NCBI GenBank assembly: GCA_025201765.1
Contig: MU623341.1
Location: 124,001 to 188,000, forward strand
Reading direction: 5' to 3'
From: Daldinia sp. FL1419
Lineage: Eukaryota > Ascomycota > Sordariomycetes > Xylariales > Hypoxylaceae
Length of the DNA: 64,000 nt
Shown: positions 18,559 to 31,186 of the stretch, piece by piece
Numbering within the stretch: the stretch's first letter is position 1
Layout: every line of letters begins with the position of its first letter
The notes under the pieces: model-generated
Seen by the model: the letters and a program-made list of their open reading frames with translations, nothing else
Told to the model about the DNA's origin: nothing
Databases searched by the model: none
Position numbers and translations under genes: made by a program

Positions 18559-21500
18559 TGCGACATGTTGATGAACGGTGATGACGAAGCTAGTGCCTGT
18601 CAGAGTCGAATGGAAACCCCATGATGAAAAGGGGGTTATGATCAAGAATCGTTATTCCACTATAGAAGCCCTACTTATTGCATCATAGGGTGGATAGTGT
18701 TATGTATGTAATGTCTTCTTCTCTTTTACTTTTTATATCTTTTTTTTTTTCGCTACGACGGACAAGCAGACAACTATGTAGGTTGGATGGACCGCATATG
18801 ACAGAACGAACAGATGAACGCATGGTAATCATGACCAACCAAGCTTACTTCATATAGTAGTTAAGTTATGATTACGCCCGCATATATTTATTACCTTTAA
18901 AGTATTTTATTCATGTTGATGTTGAATATGCTCCAGGATGAACGAGTTTGAGCGGGATAGACTAGAAGAAACAGGAGAAATATGAGCTGTAAATAGTTGG
19001 GTGGTTGGTTGGGTTGCTATAGACTGAAGAGATTTATTTGAGATTGTGACTGCTTTACCTTTTCTGCTGGGATTAGGGGCATTCGAGTTTGTGTTCGTAT
19101 TCGAGATCTTCTGTAAAAGTGTGATATTGCCACGGAAGGGTGAAAGCAATACATCCCAACCATCTTAGCAAGTATCTAACCTAAATTCATTATTCTTCTA
19201 AGAATCTATAACCTCGTAGAGACTTAAATAGATAAATCCCGCAAGAGTGAGGTTATTATTTTGATCCCCTAAACTAGTTTATAGTCAACACCATAAGCTA
19301 TATGTGTGTGTGTGTGTGTGCTAATGAGTTAATGGCCGACTGCCTACGTGAATCTAGGATTCTGTCTACTACATTACAACGCTCGCGTCCATATAGTTCA
19401 TGTCCGTGCGATGTTCCTAGAGACTCGTACAAAATTTGTATCTCAAGTTAGGGATTCTAGGTAGACCTCCTCTATTATTGCTTGATCATATTACTTTGTT
19501 CCTAAGTGCCTATCCTATACAGGTAGTACCTAGGCAAGTACCTAGGTATGTATCTGGCACCAGCCGCCAGGAGGGGGGAGAGAAGAGAGACAGAGCCAGA
19601 GACGAGACCGAGTGTCAGGTAAAGCGTAGTAATAATTTATTACTAAACAGATGGAAGCTATGTCTGTACGTCACCCCTTTATTTGCTTGTGTAATGCTAC
19701 ACATACCTTAGGTAGGTAGTTTATAGATTAAATGATACTTCTCACCTTACACAAGTAATGATACGGATAAATTGACAACTCGGAAGCCACCTGGGCATGG
19801 GCTTTCCGTAGTCTGTGAGATCTATTCGTCTAACCCCCCTTTGCTGATGAAATTCAATTCTTGACGAATGCCACGGCTGTACTGCCACTATTCAATCCGA
19901 AACCATGCTGGAGGCCCAGTCCGTCGACTTACTGGAGTGCCCCGGCGATATCAAAAGGGTGACTCCAAACCCAAAAATGTCACCCTCCTGAGACATCTGA
20001 ATCTATAATTCAAGTTGTCAAACTAAGCTATTGCTGGTATCACGTCATGAAAGATACCACGTGCTTACCTTATGAGCCACTATTAGGCAAGCTTTCCAAT
20101 TCAAAGCTGTTGTAGGAGCTCCTAGGCCCATTTCTAGAATGTACCTACAGAAAAAACAGCTCACTTAGTTGCTTACCGTGGTAAGCAAGTCTTTGAATAC
20201 ATAAATCATGACTCGCTAGTTCTGTTGAGAAACGCCGCGCTGAGTATCATCAAGTGAAGGGTCGGGTCTCGAAGCATAGGATAAGCAAAGATAGGGGATC
20301 GGGGTGTACAAGACTGATCGTTACCTAGTCCTGGGAACAAAATGGCTCAACCCCACGTTGCGAATGCTCGGGGAGCTCGCGTGGTTGATGTATAAGACGT
20401 GTGTGGCTTTTCTGGGTTGGTTGGTAGTACGAATCTATACCGAAAATCTGGGAGAAAGTCCGGACTTGGTTGGGAATTTTATTTTTCCTTGGGTGTGGAA
20501 CCAATATTGTTCCAACCACTCTGAGACCAATATATTTACACATTCTAACTTGTAAGTGAAAAGAAGCGCAGGAATTACTCACTGGTTCCCATATATCCAT
20601 AACAAAGAGCCGCACTGCCTATCTTCCTACGTCAAGGGACAATGTTACCCCCCACGCCAAAAAGACAACACACCAAGTCACTGGTAATTCGGATGAACAT
20701 GGTGGAAGAATGCCCAGGCAAATGACGAAAAAGTGTAGGATTTCATCACCACTTTGGGATTTGCTCTCCCCCTTCCATGGAATTAAGCGCCGATCCGTAG
20801 TAGTTTAGCATATAGCATCCTACCATAGTCGAAAAGAGGTAAGATAGGAAGAACTGGTGTTGTATTCTGACTCCCAATAAAGTTGTATATTCCCCCCACA
20901 CTGCAGCTCCTTTGGACGGATGTTGGCATCAACCGGGCCTATGGGGATCGCGGGTTCCTGCGCAGATGACCACCCATCCAACCAGTCCCGGTGTACTCCA
21001 GGCTGCTCGCTGTGATCGATGACATATCAACTTGGCGCAGGTAAGGTAAGGCAGGACTCCAGGCTGAGCAACATATTCCCATCTGTTTGCACGGGCCGCT
21101 TATTATGTCAGATCGCACCAGAGATGTCTGACAGGGTGGCTGCCGCGTTGGAAAGTAGGTAGCAATGAACGCACCCGCATTTACCACATAGGTTAGGTAC
21201 TTGACTTGAACCAAGGGAATTATAGGAATCGTGCAACTGGTAGGCAATGAGGTAGGTAGCTACTCTTCGTTGCAAGGGTAGGCGAAGAGGTATTATTAAT
21301 AGTATGTTATATCGTTTAGTGTCGATTTCAAAGCAGCTGTACGACCGGATGACCGGGGCGTCCCGTCAAGTTTCCGACTCCAAGGGATGATGGCTTTCGG
21401 CTCTTGTTTGCTTATCCATATACCTACATCTTTTACCTGTCCATACACTTAACCGCATACGTGTGAAATCCGTTTGCGACTCGCCACCAAGTGACCGGTC

Positions 21501-24500
21501 ACCCGTCTGATTTCCCAAGGGGGCAACGCTAGATATTAGAGAATAATATATACCATGCACACTGACAGTTCCCTTATCGCATAAACCGCCTTTATCTGTA
21601 TCGTTTGCCATCTCCGGAACTCCCAAATCGAAATTGTGCATATGCGATGTTCCGTTTGAGCGTTTGAAGCCTAGAGAAACTTGGTGGTGATTGAGCTGTC
21701 AGGGTCACGTTCGTCAGACACGCATCAGCAGAATCATTCGCATGCGCTAGCAGGCCGTCCACATGTCGATCTCTGAGAGGTCCAAATTTGCCGGGGGGTT
21801 TCTATGTATGTACAGTATTGAAAAAACCGATGTTGCCATAGGCTGATGCAAGGCTGAGTAGGTATGTTTTTTAAGGGAAGCCTTCCTTTTTGACGTTATT
21901 CTTAACTTGTTATGGGTCAAACACCAGCGTTATCCCACACCCTGTCATCCATTCTTTTTATTAATTTCTGATTCGGCTTTGAAAATCGTGCCCAAGCAAT
22001 AGCAACCACACTCTACCAGCCCATTGGAGAACAGGGTCCGATTATATCTGCTGTTTTGGACGGAGACGCATTCGGTGCACCATCCCACGGCATGTTCGTT
22101 ATTATGGACTAATTTCCTAGAGCATGAATATACTGCAATAGACTGCTGTTTGTTAGACGAAACGATACCTGGAACCTAACCTAAGGAATAAGTATTAATA
22201 TACACTAACTACTATGGTGAGAGAGAGACGCACCTAAGAGAGTGGAGATCTACAAGACATGCGAAGTCGATTTATGTAGGTGGAGAAGAATACATAGTAC
22301 GAAATTTATTCATCTAATAATATTCGTCTAGAAACCCAAAGGAAAAAATGGGCTGGAAAGAACGGAGCGGTCCTCGGGGGGTCTAGGCGAGTGGATCGAT
22401 TTTAACTTGGATTGCCTGGACTAACAAATGTAACAAATGTGGAGGAAATCATCCGTTGAAGCAACTTACGGTCAAAAGGCAGATACCGCATGTTAACTTT
22501 GAAACTTGCTTGGGTGGAGCTTTTATTTCTTGTACCTTCAAGTACCTTTAAATGAGTTCACAAGTATCTTTATACATGTGAGATCGCGTTCCTGGATATA
22601 TGTACATACATTTTATTCCTCCGGAGCTTCCATTAATACCGTAATTGCCGCAACATTCACATCTATTTTGCTCTGTCTCTTAAAAAAAGACTGTAGTGTA
22701 GGGTTACGTACTTGTATCTCCATTCCGAACAATCCTACTCTACTTATTCATCTCTCCATTTAGGTTAAGTCTTCAGAGACTCACCAACCCTATGCTGATT
22801 ATTAGACCCAAGTACGGATGACGATGCCATATTACATTGGTTCACAATACCTCTGAGGTAGTATTTGTACACCTGTCTTTATGATTTTGGGTACATATTC
22901 AATGCATTTTATATTAGGTACCTACACGTTGGATACCGATGAGTGTTTCGTGTCACCGCTTTCATAACCCTAGGTAGGTAACCTAATAAATACCTATTAC
23001 TGGTCATTCCAAGCGGATTATAAGGCGAAAGTCCCACTTGGGATTAGATTTCTGGGGAATGGGCGGTGCTGTAGCCGGTTTAGCTTCAGGGCAAGGTCAG
23101 TCCCTGAAGAGACTCTGCTCTTCGGTACACATACCGACTATGCAATGTGAAGCGAACATATTGTTGAAATTTTATATCGAGCCCGCGAACGTCTTTGACC
23201 CTTTTGCATTACGCCTTTCCATTCCGCGGTTTGTGACGGGTTGGGGATAGTGGGTTGATATGTGGGTAGGTACTTAAGATATAGTACCTCGGTTATGTGG
23301 TTTATGGAGATGTCAGCCCATCAACTCGAGTCCAGCGAGGTCCTGCTTACACATATTTGATGTAAGTTATGCAAAGTAACAAAAGGTCGATTCTACATAG
23401 TATTGAATCAATAAGATGGATAACCGAATGGTTTACATTCGTACCTGCGCCGTAATATGAACGAATCCCACTTTTTGAAAGACATCTCGGCACCTGTGAT
23501 AAAAAAATGTTTCTCAATTGTATAAATTTATCGTACCCCTTGGAATATTGTACACTGAATTGATTTTGGTAGTGTAGGTGGAAATAACTCTAACAGGCAT
23601 GGTAATGCCAACTAATGCGCATTAGGTATTTGCCGTCCTCCCCATCTCTTGTATATCACATTTTTCTTACAATTTTTTTTTTCGCTGGCGCATCTACTAG
23701 TACGAGGAGGTCTAGAATCTGAAGAAGGATGATAGTGTGTAGTGTAATTTGTGCATCCTCTGTAAAGTAGTAAGTTCCATGCATGCTATGTCTTTATTGT
23801 ACATAGGTACGTATGTTCGTATTGTGTTTGGAGGTATGGAAGTAGTACGCATTTGTCTTTTGCCACAATGCCGGGCACAATTCAAGTTTGCATACCTAGG
23901 TACATAATAGATGCCTACTTAGGTTAGGTACCATGTACACAGAAGCTTGGTTGGTGCTTATTTAACGTGACTGGACAACTACGTATAAAGTTAGTATCTA
24001 GGATAAAATACCTTGCGAAGGATGGGCATAAATTGCAACGAACCTCTAAAAGCGCCTTGGTTGGGTTACATGTGCGTACATATAAAAAGAAGTACCGTAC
24101 GTACCTAATATGCGGGTATCCATTCTTATGCATGGTATGTACTTTGTACCATCCCGTAAAGATATATGGGTAAGATAGGTACTTGCATGGATGTATAATA
24201 CCTACACTGCTACATCATCACCCTCAATTCAAATCTGATAATTGAAAAAAAAAGGACTTTAGAATTCAAACTCCCCGTGTTTTTCCTCCAACAAATCAAC
24301 CTCGTCATCGTTCACGCCTCATTCCCCATACTTCCCATAACTCTACAGTATCTACCGAGAAACCCGTTCTACCTGTCTTTCGGCTGGTCCTTCCTCTATT
24401 TATTATCATACCGCTGTTTGTCTCTCTGTTATCACTTTAACTCGATAACGCGCCGCCCCCCCAATCCGCCTAATTCGCCCATAATTTCTGCAGTACACCT

Positions 24501-24978
24501 TTAAGCCAATCCGCAACTCTCCACATTATTGTGTCATTCAGACCTTTTGCTTTCCACGTCCAATCCCGCGTTTGCAATCTTTTTTTCTTGCATCCTTGAT
24601 CACTAACTTTACCGGCACAATCAACACGTCCTCAGGTCCTATTCGTCAATCATTGCTGCAAGTTCCTGACCGGGGCAATTGTCACACGAAATACCATAGG
24701 CAAGGCTACGTGACTAGGAGAAGGACAGTGGGGGAGATAGGTGGTAGGGGCCGTCCTGCATTACGGCATTACAGCATTGCATACGGTACAGCACTTGTTT
24801 GATTGTACGACTCATCTCCCGGTTCGCCCAGTGTGGAAGCCAGTCGTACGCGAACTTGCTGCCACATCACGATGATCAACCTTTATCGACGTACATCTAC
24901 CATCCTTCCCAGCTAATCCCATTCCTGGTAGACGTGGTTCCATTGTTTGCGCCGACTTAATCCAACCAACCAAGCAAT
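18559..24978. other. 6.4-kb gene desert
   Basis: No open frame exceeds about 102 codons, and none shows a domain, splice pattern or signal peptide. The region holds a (TG)9 tract, two exact TACCTAGGTA copies (19539, 23893) and many related TAGGTA/TACCTA words, especially at 19.5-19.7 and 22.9-23.9 kb. The last several hundred bases before 24979 are C/T-rich and probably the VAC7 promoter and leader. I see no intact transposon. Confidence 0.6.
19303..19320 (+). repeat. (TG)9 microsatellite
   Basis: Nine perfect TG units lie in intergenic sequence. Confidence 0.95.
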
Positions 24979-27741
24979 ATGGCGAACAATCCTGTTGCTA
25001 TGGACGCTAGTCTGTCCAGCCTGAACTCTATCGACAACGATACTTCTGCTACTTCTAGTGCTCATATCGACTCACAAGCCTCAAAGTGGACTTCGGCCTC
25101 CACTTCACTTACCGCGTCGCCGGCACAGTCCAGAGATACATCGCCAACACGCCCCTCTGCTAAGCCTGGGAGAACTAACCGTACATCCACAACCCCGGCT
25201 AAGTCACGTAATAACAGTATTCAAGACCCTAGTCCGTCGAGATCTAGAACAACCATTCCTGCACCTTCAACTCCGCGCCAGCAACTTTCTGCCGCTACAA
25301 CGCCCTCGTTACCTCCTCCGTCTAATTCGGAACCCGTACTGCGAGCTCCCGTCCCGCAGAAGGCTTCCGTTGTGTCCGAGTTATCCAAAGATTCGCCCCG
25401 GTGGCCCGTGTCACCTCGGTTGAAATCACCGCCGCCTAACATCGGCCGGCCAGCAGTAGCCGGTTCGTCGTTGCGAAAAGCCGAGCAAGAAGCACCCGGC
25501 ATAAATGTTCATCGAGCAACGCCTTCGCCTTACGTGGAATCCGCTTCGCAGTCTACCTCCGACAACGAGGCGGAAGATTCGCAACTGTCGTCTGGTATGA
25601 GGACTCCAGCTCGTGGACCAAGTAATGGATCGTCGACCCTGGAGACGGTTCAAGAGGTTAGCCAACCCAATACACCAAGACCAGGACTGGATGTTGCTCT
25701 CGAGAAGCTTGCTGAAACCGTTGCTGCACAGTCATCGGTCCAATCTAAGAGTTCCGGGAGCACGATCAAGAGGACAGGCTCTAGTCAGAATGCGACGAAT
25801 AGCGAGAGTGGCAGCGATGGAGGGAATGTCAGGAGCTCGAGGAGAACAAGTACTGCCGGTCCTGCGCCTTCACTACACAGTAGACAATCGAGTACGACCC
25901 TAAAGTACGGCGCGAAGGGGCCAACGTCCGGCGAGAGTTCATCGAGAAATATGACGGTCGAGACGGAGCAAATCAGCAACCTTCCAGGGCTATCGATAGC
26001 GCCGAATACGAGGAGCCAGGGAGCGAACGGGAGTCTGAGAACGAAACCTAGTTCGGAAACGATAAAACCGAAGAAGGAAAAGAAGAAGAATGCGAGAAAG
26101 CCCGCATCTGTTGCTTCCGGCAATGGTGAGCTACCCACTGCTCCAACACTTAAGCTTCGGCATAGTTGCTCTATACCATCCATTTCGTCACATCACTCAA
26201 CTATATACGGTCAAGGATCGTATGGAGATGAACCTATCACAACACCATCATCAGCCACTAGTTCAAATTTTACTTTACAAGTACCCAGTTTGCTAACCAG
26301 AGGACCCCGTCCAGCATCCTCAAAAGCAGATATTTTCGAGGCCAAAGTTGCTAGTGCGGTAGAGGAGGCTAATTCTTCAGATTCGGACGAGACTTTTGTT
26401 TACGATTCGAACCCGCCGGATGTAGGTGAACGCCCTCGCCGTTATCACTCACGCACGCCTAGCGCAACCTCTATGGCTAGCCAAATAGATCATAGGACTG
26501 GAATGCGCACGATGAACGGCATGATGGAAGCTGGAGCACCAGTCAAAAAGAACATGAAGTTCGTTAATACTTACGCAAGCAGCGGAACCGATGTTGCTAT
26601 CGGAGATGACGATGGCCGGGGCACAGGCCGGAGTAATATTGGTTCTACGCGAGGAACTGGCCGTCACCATCACCATCCTGCCCGTTGGGGTCGAAATAAC
26701 GGCGGGAATCATCTCTCATTATTTGACAACGAATCGCCATTTCCTAGTGCAACCAAATCGAAATTCGGCAGTAACAATTCGAGACAGGGTTCCAATCCTT
26801 CAAGTCCTCGATTCAGTACAGGCCGAAACTGGGCAAATACCAAGAGACAAATCGCGCTTCCGGGTGGCTACGATATGGACGACACAACTGCCGGCGCTGA
26901 TGATGAAAGGACGCCCCTTCTTCTAAGCGGCACGACCAGATCTATCAGATCTAACCGAAGCCGGCGCAATCCACATTCGAGAAATCTCGAATCTCAAACA
27001 TACCAACGAAACCCTTCGTTCCTTAACCGGTTTGCCAGCTGTCTAGTCCTTACCATAATGCTACTAGTCGTCCTCTCCGGAGCACTTGGATTTATGTTTG
27101 CGACATCCCAGCCGCTTACAGACATCGAACTTGTCAAGATTGGAAACGTACTAGCTAGCGAACAAGAGTTGATGATGGACATTACTGTTAAAGCGCACAA
27201 CCCGAATGTTGTTGTTGTAATGATCGACACATCGGACCTGGAAATTTTCGCAAAATCCCCGCATGCTGGTACCGACTCAGAATGGTGGCGCCATCCCGGC
27301 CGAGATGAGTTCAGTACTCTAGACGACCCCAAGAACGACCCCAAGAACGACCCGCCAATCGTGAGGTTGCCTGATCTTGACGATGACGACGACGACGAAC
27401 CTCCCGACGAGGATGCTTCGCCAAACATGCGCCTAGGGAACATTGTCGTGTTTGATAGCCCGCTAACTTACGAAGGGTCGTTTTTCCAATCGGGCATATC
27501 TACTTCTACAGGCTCCTTACGTCTTACCCGACCCGGTAACGGTACTGATAGTGGTTCGGAGCGGTGGGAGCGCATCATTGCGGATGAGTTCACCCTGATC
27601 GTCAAAGGAGTTTTGAAGTATACCTTGCCTCTTAGCCAGAGGACTAGAAATGTGGCCATCTCCGGTAAAACGGTCGTCAAGCCGAACTCGGCCAATAATC
27701 CATCCCTACGACCGAATGAGACGGTGGCTGCAATACAATAA
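24979..27741 (+). CDS. VAC7: Vac7-like vacuolar membrane protein
   Basis: 920-aa single-exon protein. The first 650 residues are disordered and rich in Ser, Thr, Pro and Arg. A conserved block begins SSDSDETFVYDSNPPD (about 470), followed by RYHSRTPSATSM. A single transmembrane helix lies at about 687-708 (CLVLTIMLLVVLSGALGFMF). The lumenal domain begins QPLTDIELVKIGNVLASEQE and DITVKAHNPNVVVVMIDTSD, an LEA2-like fold typical of Vac7. In yeast Vac7 sits on the vacuole membrane and activates the PI3P 5-kinase Fab1, controlling PI(3,5)P2 and vacuole size. An acidic run (DDDDDDE) and a 12-bp coding duplication (DPKN twice) lie in the lumenal part. Confidence 0.92.
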   Translation: MANNPVAMDASLSSLNSIDNDTSATSSAHIDSQASKWTSASTSLTASPAQSRDTSPTRPSAKPGRTNRTSTTPAKSRNNSIQDPSPSRSRTTIPAPSTPRQQLSAATTPSLPPPSNSEPVLRAPVPQKASVVSELSKDSPRWPVSPRLKSPPPNIGRPAVAGSSLRKAEQEAPGINVHRATPSPYVESASQSTSDNEAEDSQLSSGMRTPARGPSNGSSTLETVQEVSQPNTPRPGLDVALEKLAETVAAQSSVQSKSSGSTIKRTGSSQNATNSESGSDGGNVRSSRRTSTAGPAPSLHSRQSSTTLKYGAKGPTSGESSSRNMTVETEQISNLPGLSIAPNTRSQGANGSLRTKPSSETIKPKKEKKKNARKPASVASGNGELPTAPTLKLRHSCSIPSISSHHSTIYGQGSYGDEPITTPSSATSSNFTLQVPSLLTRGPRPASSKADIFEAKVASAVEEANSSDSDETFVYDSNPPDVGERPRRYHSRTPSATSMASQIDHRTGMRTMNGMMEAGAPVKKNMKFVNTYASSGTDVAIGDDDGRGTGRSNIGSTRGTGRHHHHPARWGRNNGGNHLSLFDNESPFPSATKSKFGSNNSRQGSNPSSPRFSTGRNWANTKRQIALPGGYDMDDTTAGADDERTPLLLSGTTRSIRSNRSRRNPHSRNLESQTYQRNPSFLNRFASCLVLTIMLLVVLSGALGFMFATSQPLTDIELVKIGNVLASEQELMMDITVKAHNPNVVVVMIDTSDLEIFAKSPHAGTDSEWWRHPGRDEFSTLDDPKNDPKNDPPIVRLPDLDDDDDDEPPDEDASPNMRLGNIVVFDSPLTYEGSFFQSGISTSTGSLRLTRPGNGTDSGSERWERIIADEFTLIVKGVLKYTLPLSQRTRNVAISGKTVVKPNSANNPSLRPNETVAAIQ

Positions 27742-29222
27742 TACGCGACGATGTGGGCCTCTCCAGCCCATTAATGCTTTCATTTGTAGCTTTTAACGAT
27801 TGATTCTGTATATCGAGCGGGTATAGCATAGGCATCATTGGAGCTCTAGGCGTTGGATCTCTTTTTTCGTACGATGAAATACGCGCGGGGGAAGCCAAAG
27901 CCGTGGACCACGCGGCATTGTTCGATTATTCCCCTGGCCATAACCCAGCAGATTTGTTTTCTCCAGTTCGGAAAGAAATGTTCTCGAGTTTTCAACACAG
28001 AAGGGCATTGCGGTAACCACGGCGTCGGTTACAAGCTACAAGCTACACTTTGCATAGGACGGACATACAAAAGCATACACTCAAAACGGGATCTCCGGTC
28101 AAGGGACTTTCCTTGCCCCTTTTCTCCACGGAGAGAGGGGAGTGTATGAATCATTTATCATTTTATTTTAACCAAAACGAATATGGGAATTAGACGGAGA
28201 GCGGCAACCACTTACTTTTACTATTATTCACACCAGATACCCAGACAGAACGGGGTGCGCATCTGTACTTGTAATGGCTTATGAAGATACTTAAGACAAT
28301 ACTTAATTTGATGAAACACATTACCTAACTAGGTTGGTCTATCACTAGTAAATAAGTAATTGCAATTGCATTGGACTCGGGAGGGTTCAGGTAGCTTGTG
28401 TATGAGTTGGTGAACTTTCTGTCTTCTTTTTATGTATTCTGTCCTGTCCGGTACTGAACTAACTAGGTTAACCTAATTATTTCCCATTTCCATGGCTTGG
28501 AAGTACATACGTGTACGGATCCATTCTATGTACGGCTCGGTATTGGATGAATAATACTAGGTTAGGGACTAACCCAGCAACTAGCCCTACGGGCGGATCA
28601 TCCCCCCCTTTTGCATGCCGCTATTCCTTTTTCGTGAACAAGACCCCTGCTCCCCCAACTCGCCTGGATGGCGGTACGTTTCACGACATAAAGTACCTAT
28701 GCAGCCCAAACACAATTACTGTGTACCCTACTTCCATAATCCATGTATGTAACGCACAACTTATCGTGGTCGATGAGACGAATAATGCTTTATCTGTACT
28801 CTACCCTACCCCCCTGGACTCTACCCTACACGCTTGTGGTTGGCTTGTGGTTGGCTTGGGCCTAGACCGCATAGCCGCGAATAGTCACATCGTGCATCTC
28901 TAGCTGGGCGAGCTGAAAAAGCATAGTATAGGTACCCTGTTACGCGCCTCAGAGGGGTAGACTAGATGAACCATGTCTGATAGCTCAACCCTTTCTATGC
29001 TCAAGGTCCCGATGGGGCTTGTACGCCGTGTATTGGAGCAGTCGAGATTGGTCAGTTCGGTTTGTAGTTTTTATAGCCGTATATATCCATCTTGATCTCC
29101 TTCGCTTTTACTTATTCATGTTAGGCTGCGGATTCTCTTTCTGGTTACTCTGCAATAAACGAGCCTATAGATAAAACAATACGCATAACTAACAAACCCA
29201 CCCACAGCCTTTCTCCCAAGCC
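27742..29222. other. 1.5-kb spacer
   Basis: No supportable gene. The longest frame (28511-28903, 130 codons) lacks domain, signal peptide or splice support. It contains the 3' flank of VAC7 and the promoter of the next gene. Confidence 0.6.
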
Positions 29223-30859
29223 ATGGACACGGCCAACCTCGCCGCAGCCTGGCTCTCGTTCGCCGTTACCACCGTCGGGCTCGGGGGGCTTATATCGCAA
29301 GCAAGCGCCATCAACGACCAGCTGGACCCGTTCCACGCGAACCGCACCGCCGAGTACCTGGGCATATGGTTCCAGCGGCAGCAGCGGTTCCCCTGGTGGC
29401 GCATCACGAAGCCCCCGCCCCTGGGCCCGGCGATCGCCGCGCGCATGGCCGACGGGTTCTGCGGCGTCAACGTCCTGCACGTTACGCGCATCCCGGTCGC
29501 GCTGTCGGGAAAAGCTGGGTGGTCGATGATTCTGGCCATGTTTAATCACGATGTGCCGTCTTTGTATGCGCTTGCGGAGGAGGGCGGGGAGAAGGGAGCG
29601 GGGGGAAGGGCGTCGGGGTCGATGGCTACGCTGGCGAGTGAGGAGGGGAGAGAGACTCGCTGTGCGCAGGCGCAGAGTGCGAGTTGGTCACATGTTGCGA
29701 GGAAGCCGCTTAAGAGACACCAGACGCACGCTTGTATCGTCATGTCGCGGACTACGCTTGTTACTATGCTCGTTGTGACGAATGGACGTCCGGTCTTTCA
29801 GTATAGCGACGCTTCTGGGTTCCGGGCTGGGTATGCTTCGTACTGCGGGCAGTGGTGTAAGTTGAGCTTCTGATGTTTACAGCTTTACCTTTCCCCTTTA
29901 TATACGATATGGCTTCTTATAAGCCAATTCTCTACAACTTAGGGCTAACCTCCACAGACATCACCTGGCCCATTGGGCAAGAGGCCATCGTCAAATTCGC
30001 CGCGCACGACTCCATCGGCGCAACCGAGGTTCTTCCCCGGAGCTTCCCACAGCGCGTCGACCGGTGCGGACAGATGGTTTCGGGTGTCGTATCGTCGCCG
30101 ACGTCCGACTTCGCCGTCGGCTTCGGCGGACGCAAGGCCAGCGGGACCTACCGGCTCGAATACGCGCCCAAGGGGTTCCAGGGAGCCCATTCCGGCCGCC
30201 ACCTATACAACATGCTCGGCGGCCGCGCCTTCGACGTCGATTTCCTGTACGCGCGCCCCAGCGTCTCGGACGCCGGGGCCGAGGACCTGACGCTGGACTT
30301 GCCGAGCAAAGATACTGGGGACCGCACCGTGATTATGATCGTACCGTCTGCCGAAGAAGACGTTATTAAGCGCGCGCTGGATAGCTTGCCGTGGACGTGT
30401 CTGTCGTGGAGTATGCACCGCGGCCTGAGAGATATCCTCCTTGCTTACGGAAGACCGGCCATGAACCACTACCGCAAGCCCCTAGCCTCGTTACTGCAAC
30501 AGACGGTTACCGAACGACCAGAGGTATTCCGCTCGCGGGGCTGGGACCCGGAGTTTGTGCGCAACAGCATGGGACACATGGCCGCGTCGGCAATCCTTTC
30601 TGGGGGCGGAAACTCGGGGGACTCGGTGCGCGTGGTTACCGATATCGCGGCTGTGTACGCTGGTCAGAGCTGGGGCTTGGAGAGGTTAGACGAAGTAAAT
30701 TTCTGGCGGCCGAGGACGTGGTCGGGTTCTCCCCAAGAGACGCCGGGATTAGACGTCGAGGCCGTTGTCGCGTTGACGAAGTTCTTCGTGCTAGAGTGGA
30801 GCCAGGAGTTTGACTATCAGCTGTACCACCATCTCCCGATATCCCTATACTTCGGGTAA
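29223..30859 (+). CDS. ascomycete-specific protein of unknown function, N-terminal membrane anchor
   Basis: Exons are 29223-29856 and 29958-30859, with a 101-nt intron (donor GTAAGT, acceptor CCACAG). The junction reads CGQW-YITWPIGQEA, in frame, giving 511 aa. A hydrophobic helix at residues 4-24 is the only membrane segment. Segments such as GKAGWSMILAMFNH, KPLKRHQTHACIVMSRTTL and GRPVFQYSDASGFRAGYASY look like a conserved globular core. I recall similar unnamed proteins in many Pezizomycotina but no assigned function. The middle (about 120-145) is Gly/Ala-rich and variable. GC content in both exons is high compared with the flanks. Confidence 0.8.
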
Positions 30860-31186
30860 GCATCTATATCTTAGATGCGCGAGGTAGGAGGGTGGATGGA
30901 TGGAGCATATGAATAAATGGTTAGGTGTTGGAGGCTGGCTGGCATTGTCACGAAAACACTCAACGAATCTAGACGTCATTAGGGGTATGTAACGACGATT
31001 ATGATCGGGGCGTATTTGGCTATATCAAGTCTAGCAGACTATCAAGATACAATCATTTAATAGAAAACGAGCTGGGGAGGATGAGAGTACAAGTCATAAA
31101 GATCACCAGGTGCTGCTAGCAATAAATTCTTCAAATATACGTCTTAATATACCTAAGGTACACACAGCGTAGGGGGTTGTGGCCCT
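30860..31186. other. convergent intergenic spacer
   Basis: These 327 bp separate two convergent genes. Nothing is seen beyond the two 3' flanks. Confidence 0.65.

Noticed and set aside
18907..19149. 80-codon minus-strand frame with a Ser-rich sequence
   Set aside because: No neighbours, signals or splice sites support it.
20304..20555. 83-codon frame with hydrophobic stretches
   Set aside because: Overlaps an equally long frame on the other strand, and there is no support for either.
28511..28903. 130-codon plus-strand frame
   Set aside because: No signal peptide, domain or splice signals; spacer-like composition.
29145..29549. 134-codon antisense frame
   Set aside because: Shadow of the GC-rich first exon on the plus strand.
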